NCBI GenBank assembly: GCA_029256645.1
Contig: JAQSXM010000060.1
Location: 1 to 11,901, forward strand
Reading direction: 5' to 3'
Origin: Sporomusa sp.
GTDB taxonomy: Bacteria > Bacillota_C > Negativicutes > Sporomusales > Sporomusaceae
DNA: 11,901 bases
Shown here: piece by piece, positions 1 through 5,396 of the stretch
Layout of the letters: every line of letters begins with the position of its first letter
Numbering within the stretch: the stretch's first letter is position 1
The notes under the pieces: generated by a model
The model's database searches: none
The model's input: only the letters and a program-made list of their open reading frames with translations
Told to the model about the DNA's origin: nothing
Made by a program: the position numbers and the translations under genes

Positions 1-219
1 TACAGCCTGAGTATCCGGATTTTTGCCGATACCGCCATACACACTGGAGGTGCATCCGCTGTCGGCAAGGATTTTTTCTATTTTGGCAATAACGCCGCTC
101 TTTTGCATCGCACTGCCACCGGTTACAATGAAAGCCCGTTCGGCTTTCATTGCTTTCAGCTCAGCAATTGAGCCGCAACCGGTAATAATGACCTGGCCAC
201 CCAACATTACTTTTTTCAT
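1..219 (-). CDS. Iron-containing alcohol dehydrogenase, N-terminal fragment (cut by window edge)
   Basis: The 73 visible codons begin MKKVMLGGQVIITGCGSI and continue with RAFIVTGGSAMQKSGVI and a VYGGIGKNPDT segment. This is the usual start of group III (iron-dependent) alcohol dehydrogenases: a glycine-rich turn, a nucleotide-binding beta strand ending in TGGS, and a short loop before the second strand. Such cytoplasmic enzymes reduce aldehydes or oxidise alcohols with NAD(P)H and Fe2+. The iron ligands (Asp and His residues of the C-terminal half) lie outside the window, so the substrate cannot be judged. The ATG is fixed by a very strong ribosome site, AAGGAGGAG, eight bases upstream. The family is clear; the subtype (butanol, propanediol, 4-hydroxybutyrate or other dehydrogenase) is not. 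Confidence 0.85.
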   Translation of the reverse strand, partial: MKKVMLGGQVIITGCGSIAELKAMKAERAFIVTGGSAMQKSGVIAKIEKILADSGCTSSVYGGIGKNPDTQAV

Positions 220-227
220 GCGATCAT

Positions 228-236
228 CTCCTCCTT
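228..236 (-). promoter_or_regulatory. Strong ribosome binding site of the alcohol dehydrogenase
   Basis: AAGGAGGAG read on the minus strand, eight bases before the ATG at 219. It is a near-perfect anti-16S match and fixes the start codon. Confidence 0.8.
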
Positions 237-282
237 ACTTTCAGGGCCTCTCTCACATGGGCAAACCTAGTGAAACTTCACC

Positions 283-302
283 AAAGTGCATATATCCACT
301 TT
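283..302. promoter_or_regulatory. Inverted repeat in the alcohol dehydrogenase leader, possible operator
   Basis: AAAGTG, an 8-base spacer, then CACTTT. It sits just downstream of the candidate -10 box, where a repressor site could lie. A second imperfect dyad (GTGAA, two bases, TTCAC at 270-281) adjoins it. No known regulator consensus is recognised. Confidence 0.3.
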
Positions 303-309
303 GCTTCTA

Positions 310-338
310 TAAATAAGTATTGGACAAAAACAGGTCAA
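310..338 (-). promoter_or_regulatory. Candidate sigma-A promoter for the alcohol dehydrogenase
   Basis: On the minus strand TTGACC (333-338), 17 bases, then TATTTA (310-315). The -35 matches 5 of 6; the -10 is mediocre. The position, about 90 bases before the start codon, leaves a leader that contains the inverted repeats at 270-302. Confidence 0.35.
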
Positions 339-347
339 TACCTGCCA

Positions 348-393
348 TAAAAATATAAAGCAGTACCAGCGCCAACGCCTGATACTGCTTTAT
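348..393 (-). terminator. Intrinsic terminator of the amino-acid-binding lipoprotein gene
   Basis: An 11-base perfect stem (ATAAAGCAGTA at 355-365 pairing with TACTGCTTTAT at 383-393) with a 17-base loop, followed on the minus strand by a T-rich stretch. It begins about 10 bases after the stop codon at 404-406 and separates this gene from the alcohol dehydrogenase. Confidence 0.8.
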
Positions 394-403
394 TTCAACT
401 TTA

Positions 404-1183
404 TTATTGCGGCTTTTTACCAAACCACTGTTCATAGATTTTAGCATATTCGCCGTTTTGTTTAATTTCGTCCATCGCTTTGTTAATTTTCCCAGCCAGT
501 TCAGTGTTTTTCTTGGTTACAGCCACGCCATATTCCTCTGAATTGAGCACTTCGCCCACCAGTTTAGCGTCTTTGCTGCCGCCCTTGGCCAGGTAGTATT
601 CGTTTACCGGCAGGTCATTGACAACAGCGTCAGCACCGCCGGCTTTTAGCTCAAGATACGCTTCTGATGCGCTGTTAAACTCACGAACCTTGGCATCCTT
701 GATCTTTTTGGCTTCTTCAGCACCGGTAGTACCAATTTGTACGGCAATACGCTTGCCTTCGAGATCTTTAAAGCTTTTAACGGCACTGTTATCACCTTTT
801 ACGACAATCGATAAGCCTGACTTGTAATACGGTTTGGAGAAGTTAACTTTTTTAGAGCGCTCTTCGGTAATAGTCATCGCCGACGCAATGGCATCAATCT
901 GACCGCTTTCCAGGGCCGGGATCAGTCCGTCAAAGGCCGTATTGACAACTTGAACCTCCATACCCATTTGTTTACCAAGGGCCTTCATCAGGTCCACGTC
1001 AAAGCCTACATAATCTTTGCTCTTCTCGTCCTGGAATTCAAATGGCGGGAAGGTCGCCTCGGCGCCAACTTTAAGGACTTTAGCGGCAGCTGGTTGAGCT
1101 TGCTGACTACCACCACAGCCGGCTAAACCCACTGTCAGAACAAACAAGGCCAGAACAGCAAAAGCAATCCATTTTTTCGACAT
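404..1183 (-). CDS. Amino acid ABC transporter substrate-binding lipoprotein (GlnH/ArtJ-like, SBP family 3)
   Basis: A 259-residue extracellular solute-binding protein that would capture a polar amino acid for an ABC importer. Residues 1-23 form a lipoprotein signal: MSKKW, a hydrophobic stretch, then lipobox LAGC with Cys23 as the lipid anchor. Family 3 signatures follow: an N-terminal VGAEATFPPFEF strand, FDGLIPALESGQIDAI, then the ligand-site segment MTITEERSKKVNFSKPYY, and IGTTGAEE in lobe 2. The size is typical. I chose the ATG at 1183, not the upstream ATG at 1210, because GAGGGGTG stands 11 bases before 1183 and the signal peptide then has a normal length; no ribosome site precedes 1210. 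The gene has its own promoter and terminator, and no permease or ATPase gene is adjacent, so its partners must lie elsewhere. The ligand (Gln, Arg, His, cystine) cannot be assigned. Confidence 0.9.
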   Translation of the reverse strand: MSKKWIAFAVLALFVLTVGLAGCGGSQQAQPAAAKVLKVGAEATFPPFEFQDEKSKDYVGFDVDLMKALGKQMGMEVQVVNTAFDGLIPALESGQIDAIASAMTITEERSKKVNFSKPYYKSGLSIVVKGDNSAVKSFKDLEGKRIAVQIGTTGAEEAKKIKDAKVREFNSASEAYLELKAGGADAVVNDLPVNEYYLAKGGSKDAKLVGEVLNSEEYGVAVTKKNTELAGKINKAMDEIKQNGEYAKIYEQWFGKKPQ

Positions 1184-1194
1184 AATATGTAGTA

Positions 1195-1202
1195 CACCCC
1201 TC
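1195..1202 (-). promoter_or_regulatory. Ribosome site that decides the lipoprotein start
   Basis: GAGGGGTG on the minus strand, 11 bases before the ATG at 1183. It supports the shorter protein over the in-frame ATG at 1210, which lacks any such site. Confidence 0.6.
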
Positions 1203-1222
1203 TTATGCATAATCTATTCATA

Positions 1223-1251
1223 ATTATACAGAACTTTTTAATGGCAGCCAA
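1223..1251 (-). promoter_or_regulatory. Sigma-A promoter of the lipoprotein gene
   Basis: On the minus strand TTGGCT (1246-1251), exactly 17 bases, then a perfect TATAAT (1223-1228). The upstream alternative ATG at 1210 would leave almost no leader, which also favours the start at 1183. Confidence 0.65.
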
Positions 1252-1275
1252 GCACCACAAACTGCCGAATTCACG

Positions 1276-1311
1276 ATAAAAGCAGGCGTTTACTCCAGCA
1301 AACGCCTGCTT
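1276..1311 (-). terminator. Hairpin terminator after the glycosylase gene
   Basis: A perfect 12-base stem, AAGCAGGCGTTT (1280-1291) with AAACGCCTGCTT (1300-1311), and an 8-base loop. On the minus strand the stem is followed by TTTATCG, a short U-tract. It lies about 70 bases after the glycosylase stop and just upstream of the lipoprotein promoter, so it should insulate the two units. Confidence 0.65.
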
Positions 1312-1380
1312 CAACCCTTTTACTAACATTCATGTCAAATTTCTGACACTATCGTCCTGCCAGCATGGGCATCAGCTAGC

Positions 1381-1887
1381 CTAGGTGGCCAGCAGGCGCG
1401 CAAGCTCCTGATAATACACCAGCTGATCAACAAACAGGATCCGCGTCAAACCACTGGGAGACGGTACCACAAAATCGTTCACCCCAGCCACCACATTATC
1501 TGGCTGCTGCCCGCATTTTATGCTGGAACGGCCGGCAAATTCCTTATATACCCCCACCCCGGAAAAACAGGCGATCTGTGGTCTGTATTTCCGGAGTTTA
1601 TCCTGCAGAATGCCCCGCCCGTCCCGGTATTCAGCTTTAGTAATCTCGTCGGCAGCCCGGCTGGGGCGGGCTACGATGTTGGTAATGCCCAGACCGACAG
1701 CCAATAATGCCTGGTCTTCCTCCGGGCTGAATTGATAGGGTGTAAGGCCTGCCGCTGCTAACAGCTTCCAAAACTTATTCGAATAGCCCGCAAAGTGATG
1801 ACCGGTTTCGGCAGATCTGCGGCCAGGATTAAAACCAATAAATAAGACTCTCAGGTTATAGCCAATTATGTCAGGTACTTGGTTCAT
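1381..1887 (-). CDS. mug: Mismatch-specific uracil/thymine-DNA glycosylase (Mug family)
   Basis: A 168-residue single-domain DNA repair enzyme that excises uracil or thymine from G:U and G:T mispairs, starting base excision repair in the cytoplasm. Motif 1 is GFNPGRRSAETGHHFAG at residues 18-34; Asn20 corresponds to the water-activating Asn of the E. coli GINPG motif, and GHHFA lines the base pocket. SNKFWKLLAAAGLTP follows at 36-50 as in Mug. Motif 2 is VPSPSGLTR at 141-149, equivalent to the E. coli NPSGLSR segment that wedges into the helix; the first Asn is Ser here. Length matches the family. A ribosome site (AGAGAGG) stands before the ATG. The gene starts 31 bases after the metallophosphoesterase stop codon, so the two are probably co-transcribed. 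Confidence 0.88.
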   Translation of the reverse strand: MNQVPDIIGYNLRVLFIGFNPGRRSAETGHHFAGYSNKFWKLLAAAGLTPYQFSPEEDQALLAVGLGITNIVARPSRAADEITKAEYRDGRGILQDKLRKYRPQIACFSGVGVYKEFAGRSSIKCGQQPDNVVAGVNDFVVPSPSGLTRILFVDQLVYYQELARLLAT

Positions 1888-1918
1888 AGAAACCTCTCTG
1901 CTGGAATTTTATCAGCGG

Positions 1919-3139
1919 TCACCCCCGCCTTAGCGTAAACATGCTAACCTCTGCCGGGCAACCAATTCTAAGCGGCATCCAATGTCCTGTGCCAACACTG
2001 ACATAACCATAAGAGCCCTCTTGCTGGAACACCCCTCTCATATAGCGATACTGCACAGGCAGCAGCGAAACACCAAAAATTGATACCTGGCCGCCATGGG
2101 TATGCCCGGCTAAAGACAATGGCACCTTAGCTGCAAAAGAGTTATCAAAAAAATCCGGATGATGGGCCAGGAGGACGGTAAATGACCCTGACGGTATTTC
2201 CCGCACCGCCTGAGCAAAAAAATCCCGCCGCTTTACTTCCAGCTCTTCTTTATTTTTCCCCCAGGGATAATCGACACCAGCCAGGTATAGACCATTGCCT
2301 ACAGCCTGACTCCGGTTTTCCAGCACAGTCACCGGACTGGCATACAGCGCCTTACGAATGAGTCCGATATCCCGGAAGTATTCATGATTGCCCCAGCAAT
2401 AAAAGATACCGTGAGGCATCTCCGGCTGGAAAGCCGTCAGGCGCTCCATGGTTGGTGACAACAAATCCAGGTCATCCACCAAATCACCGGTAATTGCCAA
2501 CAGATGCGGCTTTTCCTGTTTAACCATCGCCAGTACCCGGTCAAGCTTCTCCATGCCGAAAAACGACCCGATATGGGTATCACTGATCTGGGCAATGGAA
2601 TAGCCGTCAAGCCCCGGCGGCAGGTTGGGAAAAGACAGGGTATAGCGGTTAAGAACTATATTAGTATCCCCGCCAATCACCCCATATGCAGTGACCGCCA
2701 GCGGTACCGCAGGGACCACCGCCACGGCCCCCTGCAAGAACTGCCGGCGTGTTATGCCCCCCAGTACCGGCAATTCTTCCTGTACTGGTTCTGTCTCCAT
2801 TTGCCCGGTTTCCGGGCCGCTAAGCCACCGTACAAGCAGTCTTACAGCATAACCAGCCAGCAGTACCACCAGCATAAATAACAAGCCAAACAGCCACACA
2901 TAGGCCGCGTAACTAACATACCGGACCCCCTCGCCGGGAAAGCCGTCAGCCGGCCGCAGCCAGCGGCTGCCGATAAGCATTCCCACCGATAAGATTGTGG
3001 CCAACCAGTAGCCATATCGAACTTTTTTACCGGCATAGAACGGATGCCATTTAGGCAAAATCCGGACCCCCAGCCAGGCTAAGCCACCAAAAAGTGTCAA
3101 TATAAACAAAATTGCATATAGCGACGGACCATGCTGCAT
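1919..3139 (-). CDS. Membrane-anchored metallophosphoesterase (calcineurin-like, YkuE-related)
   Basis: A 406-residue protein with a membrane N-terminus and a catalytic C-terminus. Hydrophobic segments lie at about 5-27, 43-60 and 76-104. A twin-arginine-like motif, ITRRQFLQG at 129-137, is followed by a further hydrophobic stretch to about 154. The catalytic domain (about 178-400) has the full metal-binding set: D187-T-H189 (ISDTHIG), GDLVDD at 218-223, GNHE at 250-253, AHHP at 325-328 and GHTHGGQ at 345-351. Families of this type hydrolyse phosphoesters with a two-metal centre; YkuE is a Tat-exported wall-associated example, and others cleave UDP-sugar lipids. The domain would face outside if the internal Tat-like segment is used. 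The true substrate is unknown. The ATG follows GGGAGGC by four bases. It is the first gene of a unit with the glycosylase. Confidence 0.88.
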   Translation of the reverse strand: MQHGPSLYAILFILTLFGGLAWLGVRILPKWHPFYAGKKVRYGYWLATILSVGMLIGSRWLRPADGFPGEGVRYVSYAAYVWLFGLLFMLVVLLAGYAVRLLVRWLSGPETGQMETEPVQEELPVLGGITRRQFLQGAVAVVPAVPLAVTAYGVIGGDTNIVLNRYTLSFPNLPPGLDGYSIAQISDTHIGSFFGMEKLDRVLAMVKQEKPHLLAITGDLVDDLDLLSPTMERLTAFQPEMPHGIFYCWGNHEYFRDIGLIRKALYASPVTVLENRSQAVGNGLYLAGVDYPWGKNKEELEVKRRDFFAQAVREIPSGSFTVLLAHHPDFFDNSFAAKVPLSLAGHTHGGQVSIFGVSLLPVQYRYMRGVFQQEGSYGYVSVGTGHWMPLRIGCPAEVSMFTLRRG

Positions 3140-3192
3140 AGTAGCCTCCCTATCGACCTTGTATGTTGTAATTATCTCCGTAAAGTACTTTT

Positions 3193-3221
3193 AGTATAGT
3201 AGATAATAAGAAAAAATAAAA
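3193..3221 (-). promoter_or_regulatory. Weak candidate promoter of the metallophosphoesterase-glycosylase unit
   Basis: TATACT on the minus strand (3193-3198) is a good -10; the -35 region 17 bases away (TTTTAT, 3216-3221) is poor. It is placed about 55 bases before the start codon, inside an AT-rich tract, so chance matches are likely. Confidence 0.3.
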
Positions 3222-3339
3222 GCCTGCGTGGTACGAGTGGTGAAGCCATAAAAGATAGCTGCCAGTACTCACAACCATTGCCGCATCCTGGCCAGTGCCA
3301 CTGCTTTATTTTCACTGGATCAATTAGCCAAAAAACAAT

Positions 3340-3377
3340 ATAAAAAGTAAAAAACCGCTACATAAAATTAACGGTTT
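3340..3377 (-). terminator. Minus-strand intrinsic terminator far downstream of cytX
   Basis: On the minus strand AAACCGTTA (3369-3377) pairs with TAGCGGTTT (3352-3360), giving nine pairs with one U-G wobble and an 8-base loop. It runs straight into a T-rich stretch, TTTTTTACTTTTTAT including the stem end. On the plus strand the wobble becomes a C-A mismatch and no T-run follows, so the orientation is minus. No minus-strand gene lies between this and cytX, whose stop is at 4191, so it would catch transcripts running antisense through the plus-strand gene. Confidence 0.6.
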
Positions 3378-3421
3378 CTCCTAACAAATATTGATTTTTG
3401 TTAATAGCGGCATATTTTTTT
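3355..3421 (+). repeat. Nested inverted repeats with plus-strand T-run, alternative fold
   Basis: CCGCTA (3355-3360) pairs with TAGCGG (3405-3410) and encloses TAACAAA (3382-3388) pairing with TTTGTTA (3397-3403). A run of seven T follows at 3415-3421. This fold shares bases with the minus-strand terminator stem at 3352-3377, so the two cannot form together on one strand. It could be a weak plus-strand terminator or a protein-binding dyad. Confidence 0.4.
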
Positions 3422-3446
3422 ATGAAAAAACATACGGCATATAGTA
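3410..3446 (+). promoter_or_regulatory. Candidate mother-cell sporulation (SigE/SigK-like) promoter motifs
   Basis: GCATATT at 3410-3416 fits the B. subtilis SigE -35 (KMATATT), and after 14 bases comes CATAC at 3431, the core of the SigE -10; the last three -10 bases do not match. Overlapping it, CATATAGTA at 3438-3446 fits the SigK -10 (CATANNNTA), but no AC -35 stands at the right distance. No convincing sigma-A pair is seen. Such short motifs arise by chance in AT-rich DNA. Confidence 0.35.
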
Positions 3447-3476
3447 AAGTGTTCATTTGCGGATGAGCAGTATAGT

Positions 3477-3487
3477 AAAGGAGGGGG
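3477..3487 (+). promoter_or_regulatory. Very strong ribosome site that decides the start at 3493
   Basis: AAAGGAGGGGG, with GGAGG ending eight bases before ATG 3493. It lies inside the reading frame that opens at ATG 3457, and neither that ATG nor the one at 3463 has a ribosome site, so the protein should start at MAVITNT. It overlaps the second copy of the TATAGTAAAG repeat. Confidence 0.75.
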
Positions 3488-3492
3488 ATACC

Positions 3493-4188
3493 ATGGCGGT
3501 TATTACCAACACCTGTAACAATACCTGCAATAGCACCAGTTCCACCACTGACACTGACACCAACACCACTAACAGCACAACAACCAATACAAGCAGCAGT
3601 ACCAGCACAACCAGCGATAATATTTCGATTATCAACACCTTATTAGCTGACATCAGCGCCGTAATCCCCAACTATTCCTCACTGGTTGCTTCATACCGGC
3701 TGCTGGTAGGTGCCGCCGAAGAAATTCAGCGTACCCCGGGCGTACCGTTTGAAATTTACGAACGCGCCGTAATCCGCTATGACCGGACCGGAACCCTGAT
3801 CGACATGCTCAATGAGCTGTTATGCTGTAAGATAGCTTTCAGCACCGAGCTTTTAAGCATTACGTGCGCCCCCATTGATATAGTAAAACTTGTGACTAAC
3901 TGCATTTCATCATCTGCCGATGACCAATGCGCCACCGCCGAACAGATCGTTGTGCTTGAAGCCCTCCGGCAGACACTGTTCAACCGCTGCAACAACACCT
4001 CCTGCTTTGGTCCACCACCAGAGGGAATTACACCAGCCCCTCCGAAAACCACACCGCCTCAAACGACACTACCACCTGGAGACATTCAAAGCGATCTTGA
4101 AACAACTCAGGAGCTTGAAACAGAGGTTACCTCTGTTTCCAAGGCCATCCCGCGACCCAAAAGTCCTTTAACCCGCAAGCATATCTAG
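3493..4188 (+). CDS. Unrecognised protein: Thr/Asn/Ser tract, Cys-rich helical core, Pro/Thr tail
   Basis: I do not recognise this 231-residue protein. Residues 5-43 are almost only Thr, Asn, Ser and Asp with Cys8 and Cys12. Residues 44-172 look like a folded, mainly helical domain (ISIINTLLADISAVIPNY, then LVASYRLLVGAAEEIQR, then GTLIDMLNELLCC) with Cys at 111, 112, 125, 137, 146, 166 and 171. Residues 174-196 are rich in Pro and Thr (PPPEGITPAPPKTTPPQTT). The tail is acidic, then basic (RPKSPLTRKH). There is no signal peptide or membrane segment. Low-complexity Thr/Asn ends, many Cys and no export signal are seen in spore coat and exosporium proteins made in the mother cell; this is a resemblance, not an assignment. 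It stands alone on the plus strand between minus-strand genes and converges on cytX with a 2-base gap. Coding is supported by the ribosome site and the clean core domain. Confidence 0.75.
   Translation: MAVITNTCNNTCNSTSSTTDTDTNTTNSTTTNTSSSTSTTSDNISIINTLLADISAVIPNYSSLVASYRLLVGAAEEIQRTPGVPFEIYERAVIRYDRTGTLIDMLNELLCCKIAFSTELLSITCAPIDIVKLVTNCISSSADDQCATAEQIVVLEALRQTLFNRCNNTSCFGPPPEGITPAPPKTTPPQTTLPPGDIQSDLETTQELETEVTSVSKAIPRPKSPLTRKHI
3505..3621 (+). repeat. Low-complexity tract coding for Thr/Asn/Ser
   Basis: Thirty-nine codons, mostly ACC/ACA/ACT, AAC/AAT and AGC/AGT, in no exact unit. Codon choice varies, so it is not a simple tandem repeat at DNA level, but the tract may still change length between strains. 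It also creates a false antisense open frame (3453-3671). Confidence 0.7.
4114..4143. repeat. Strong hairpin inside the 3' end of the unknown gene
   Basis: GAAACAGAGGT (4117-4127), one base, then ACCTCTGTTTC (4129-4139) is a perfect 11-base dyad. With one bulged C it extends through CTTG/CAAG to 14 pairs. It codes for TQELETEVTSVSK, so it lies within the coding region, about 45 bases before the stop. No T-run follows on either strand, so it is not a standard intrinsic terminator. It could slow converging polymerases, protect an mRNA end or bind a protein. Confidence 0.55.
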
Positions 4189-4190
4189 CC

Positions 4191-5396
4191 TTAACCAGCG
4201 ATCCTGGCTGTCCTGGTAGTCCGCCAGCCTGCCATAAACCGGGCAAATGCCGCATAGATAACACTGGTAATAATCATAACCGGTATTGTCGACCCAATAA
4301 CCAAGTCCAAATCAATAAACTGGTAATACATAATAACACCGATTGCCCAAACAAGAACTGCGCCCCAGTTGACCAGCAAACCAGTGTCAACCTGCTGACG
4401 GCCTAAGAGGAAGTAGTCGGTCAGGAGTATCGCAAACAACGGGGCAAACACCGATCCAATGGCATATAAGAAGCTTTCATATTGCTCAATGTTAATGACA
4501 ATCGCCAGTGCGGTCCCTACAAGGGTCATGGCCAGCGCCATTTTACGTTCACTGGCTTTAGGGATAAGGTTAGTACAGGATACCCCGGCAGAATACGCAT
4601 CAAGAAAGGTTGTTGTCACTGTCGACAATACAACAATCCCCAGTGCCGCCAACCCAAGGTTAGCCGCCAGCATCATGGCTGCCGGATCCGAATCGCCGGT
4701 TACAATAGCTGCCCCCAAACCAATCAGGTACATCCAGCAACTGCCGGCAAAGTAGCCGATCCAACTGCCCCAGGCCCCCCCGGCAGTAGTTCGGGAAAAG
4801 CGGGTATAATCGGCAATCAGGGGCAACCAGGAAAGCGGCATAATGACACTTAATTCCAGTGCCCCGCCAAAAGTCATCTCACCTGCCGGCACTTTGGTGA
4901 ATAACTCACTATTATTGAATACTACACCGCTAAGAACAACAGTCAGCGCAAATAATAGCAGAACAGCTGCTGAGTTAAGCTTTTTCAATCCGTCTTTACC
5001 GGCAGCTATCCACAAGAAAATGAGAGCACCGATAACCAGGTTCCACAAGATCAAATGATCAAACGACCACACCATTTTGGTAATCTGATTGACTGACCGC
5101 CCCCCAGCGACAATCATAACGGCAGTCCATCCAATGAGCTGCATTATATTTAAAATAGCAAACAGATAAGAGCCATAGCTGCCAAAAGAAATTCTCGTTG
5201 TCATGATCGCCGGCAGCTTGGTTTGACTACCAATCACGCCCCCCAGGACTAAAATTGTTGTACCTAAAAGATGTCCAAGCACAATGGCCGTTGCCCCTTT
5301 AGCAAACCCTAACGGCGCTAAAAGACCACCTGTAATAATTTCAGCAATTGATACTGCTGCGCCAAACCACAATAACATATAGTTCATGCTAGTCAT
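4191..5396 (-). CDS. cytX: Hydroxymethylpyrimidine transporter CytX (NCS1 family)
   Basis: A 401-residue inner-membrane permease with about twelve hydrophobic helices, opening with MLLWFGAAVSIAEIITGG and LAPLGFAKG. This is the NCS1 (cytosine/purine permease) fold in the CytX version, which known thiamine regulons place under TPP control. It should import the thiamine pyrimidine HMP or a breakdown product. The substrate rests mainly on context: cytX overlaps the 3' end of thiD by 8 bases (ATG at 5394-5396, thiD stop at 5389-5391) and shares its TPP riboswitch, so import and phosphorylation are coupled. The overlap suggests translational coupling; a GGCGGGG stands 9 bases before the ATG, and ATG 5387 is a possible alternative start. 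No intrinsic terminator is seen right after the stop. A plain cytosine permease is the alternative reading. Confidence 0.9.
   Translation of the reverse strand: MTSMNYMLLWFGAAVSIAEIITGGLLAPLGFAKGATAIVLGHLLGTTILVLGGVIGSQTKLPAIMTTRISFGSYGSYLFAILNIMQLIGWTAVMIVAGGRSVNQITKMVWSFDHLILWNLVIGALIFLWIAAGKDGLKKLNSAAVLLLFALTVVLSGVVFNNSELFTKVPAGEMTFGGALELSVIMPLSWLPLIADYTRFSRTTAGGAWGSWIGYFAGSCWMYLIGLGAAIVTGDSDPAAMMLAANLGLAALGIVVLSTVTTTFLDAYSAGVSCTNLIPKASERKMALAMTLVGTALAIVINIEQYESFLYAIGSVFAPLFAILLTDYFLLGRQQVDTGLLVNWGAVLVWAIGVIMYYQFIDLDLVIGSTIPVMIITSVIYAAFARFMAGWRTTRTARIAG

Larger units (their letters stand above)
3140..3492. other. 353-base AT-rich gap between divergent genes
   Basis: No coding region is supported here. 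The left part should hold the promoter of the minus-strand metallophosphoesterase. Around 3292-3318 a small hairpin is possible (CCAGTG with CACTGG, 15-base loop) with no T-run. From 3340 to 3410 there is a cluster of overlapping inverted repeats, including a minus-strand terminator. From 3408 to 3480 there are two direct repeats (CGGCATAT at 3408-3415 and 3435-3442; TATAGTAAAG at 3440-3449 and 3471-3480) and the probable promoter of the plus-strand gene. Confidence 0.6.

Noticed and set aside
23..316. Plus-strand open frame of 97 codons at the left edge
   Set aside because: It overlaps the well-supported alcohol dehydrogenase start and its leader on the other strand, and shows no ribosome site or known motif.
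1184..1329. Upstream extension of the lipoprotein to ATG 1210, and an overlapping frame at 1135-1329
   Set aside because: No ribosome site for 1210, and the TATAAT promoter at 1223-1228 leaves it nearly leaderless. The other frame covers the promoter and terminator region and has no motif.
2504..2881. Plus-strand open frame of 125 codons within the metallophosphoesterase gene
   Set aside because: Opposite a clear catalytic domain with all metal-binding motifs, and without a recognisable domain or ribosome site.
3505..3621. Possible tandem repeat or CRISPR-like array in the Thr/Asn/Ser tract
   Set aside because: No fixed repeat unit or spacer length; it is a biased coding stretch.
3453..3671. 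Minus-strand open frame of 72 codons, very hydrophobic (Val/Leu runs)
   Set aside because: It is the antisense of the Thr/Asn/Ser tract; ACN and AAC codons reversed give Val/Leu. It looks like a membrane protein but has no ribosome site.
4459..4853. Overlapping plus-strand open frames inside cytX
   Set aside because: Antisense shadows of a membrane protein gene, without ribosome sites or family motifs.
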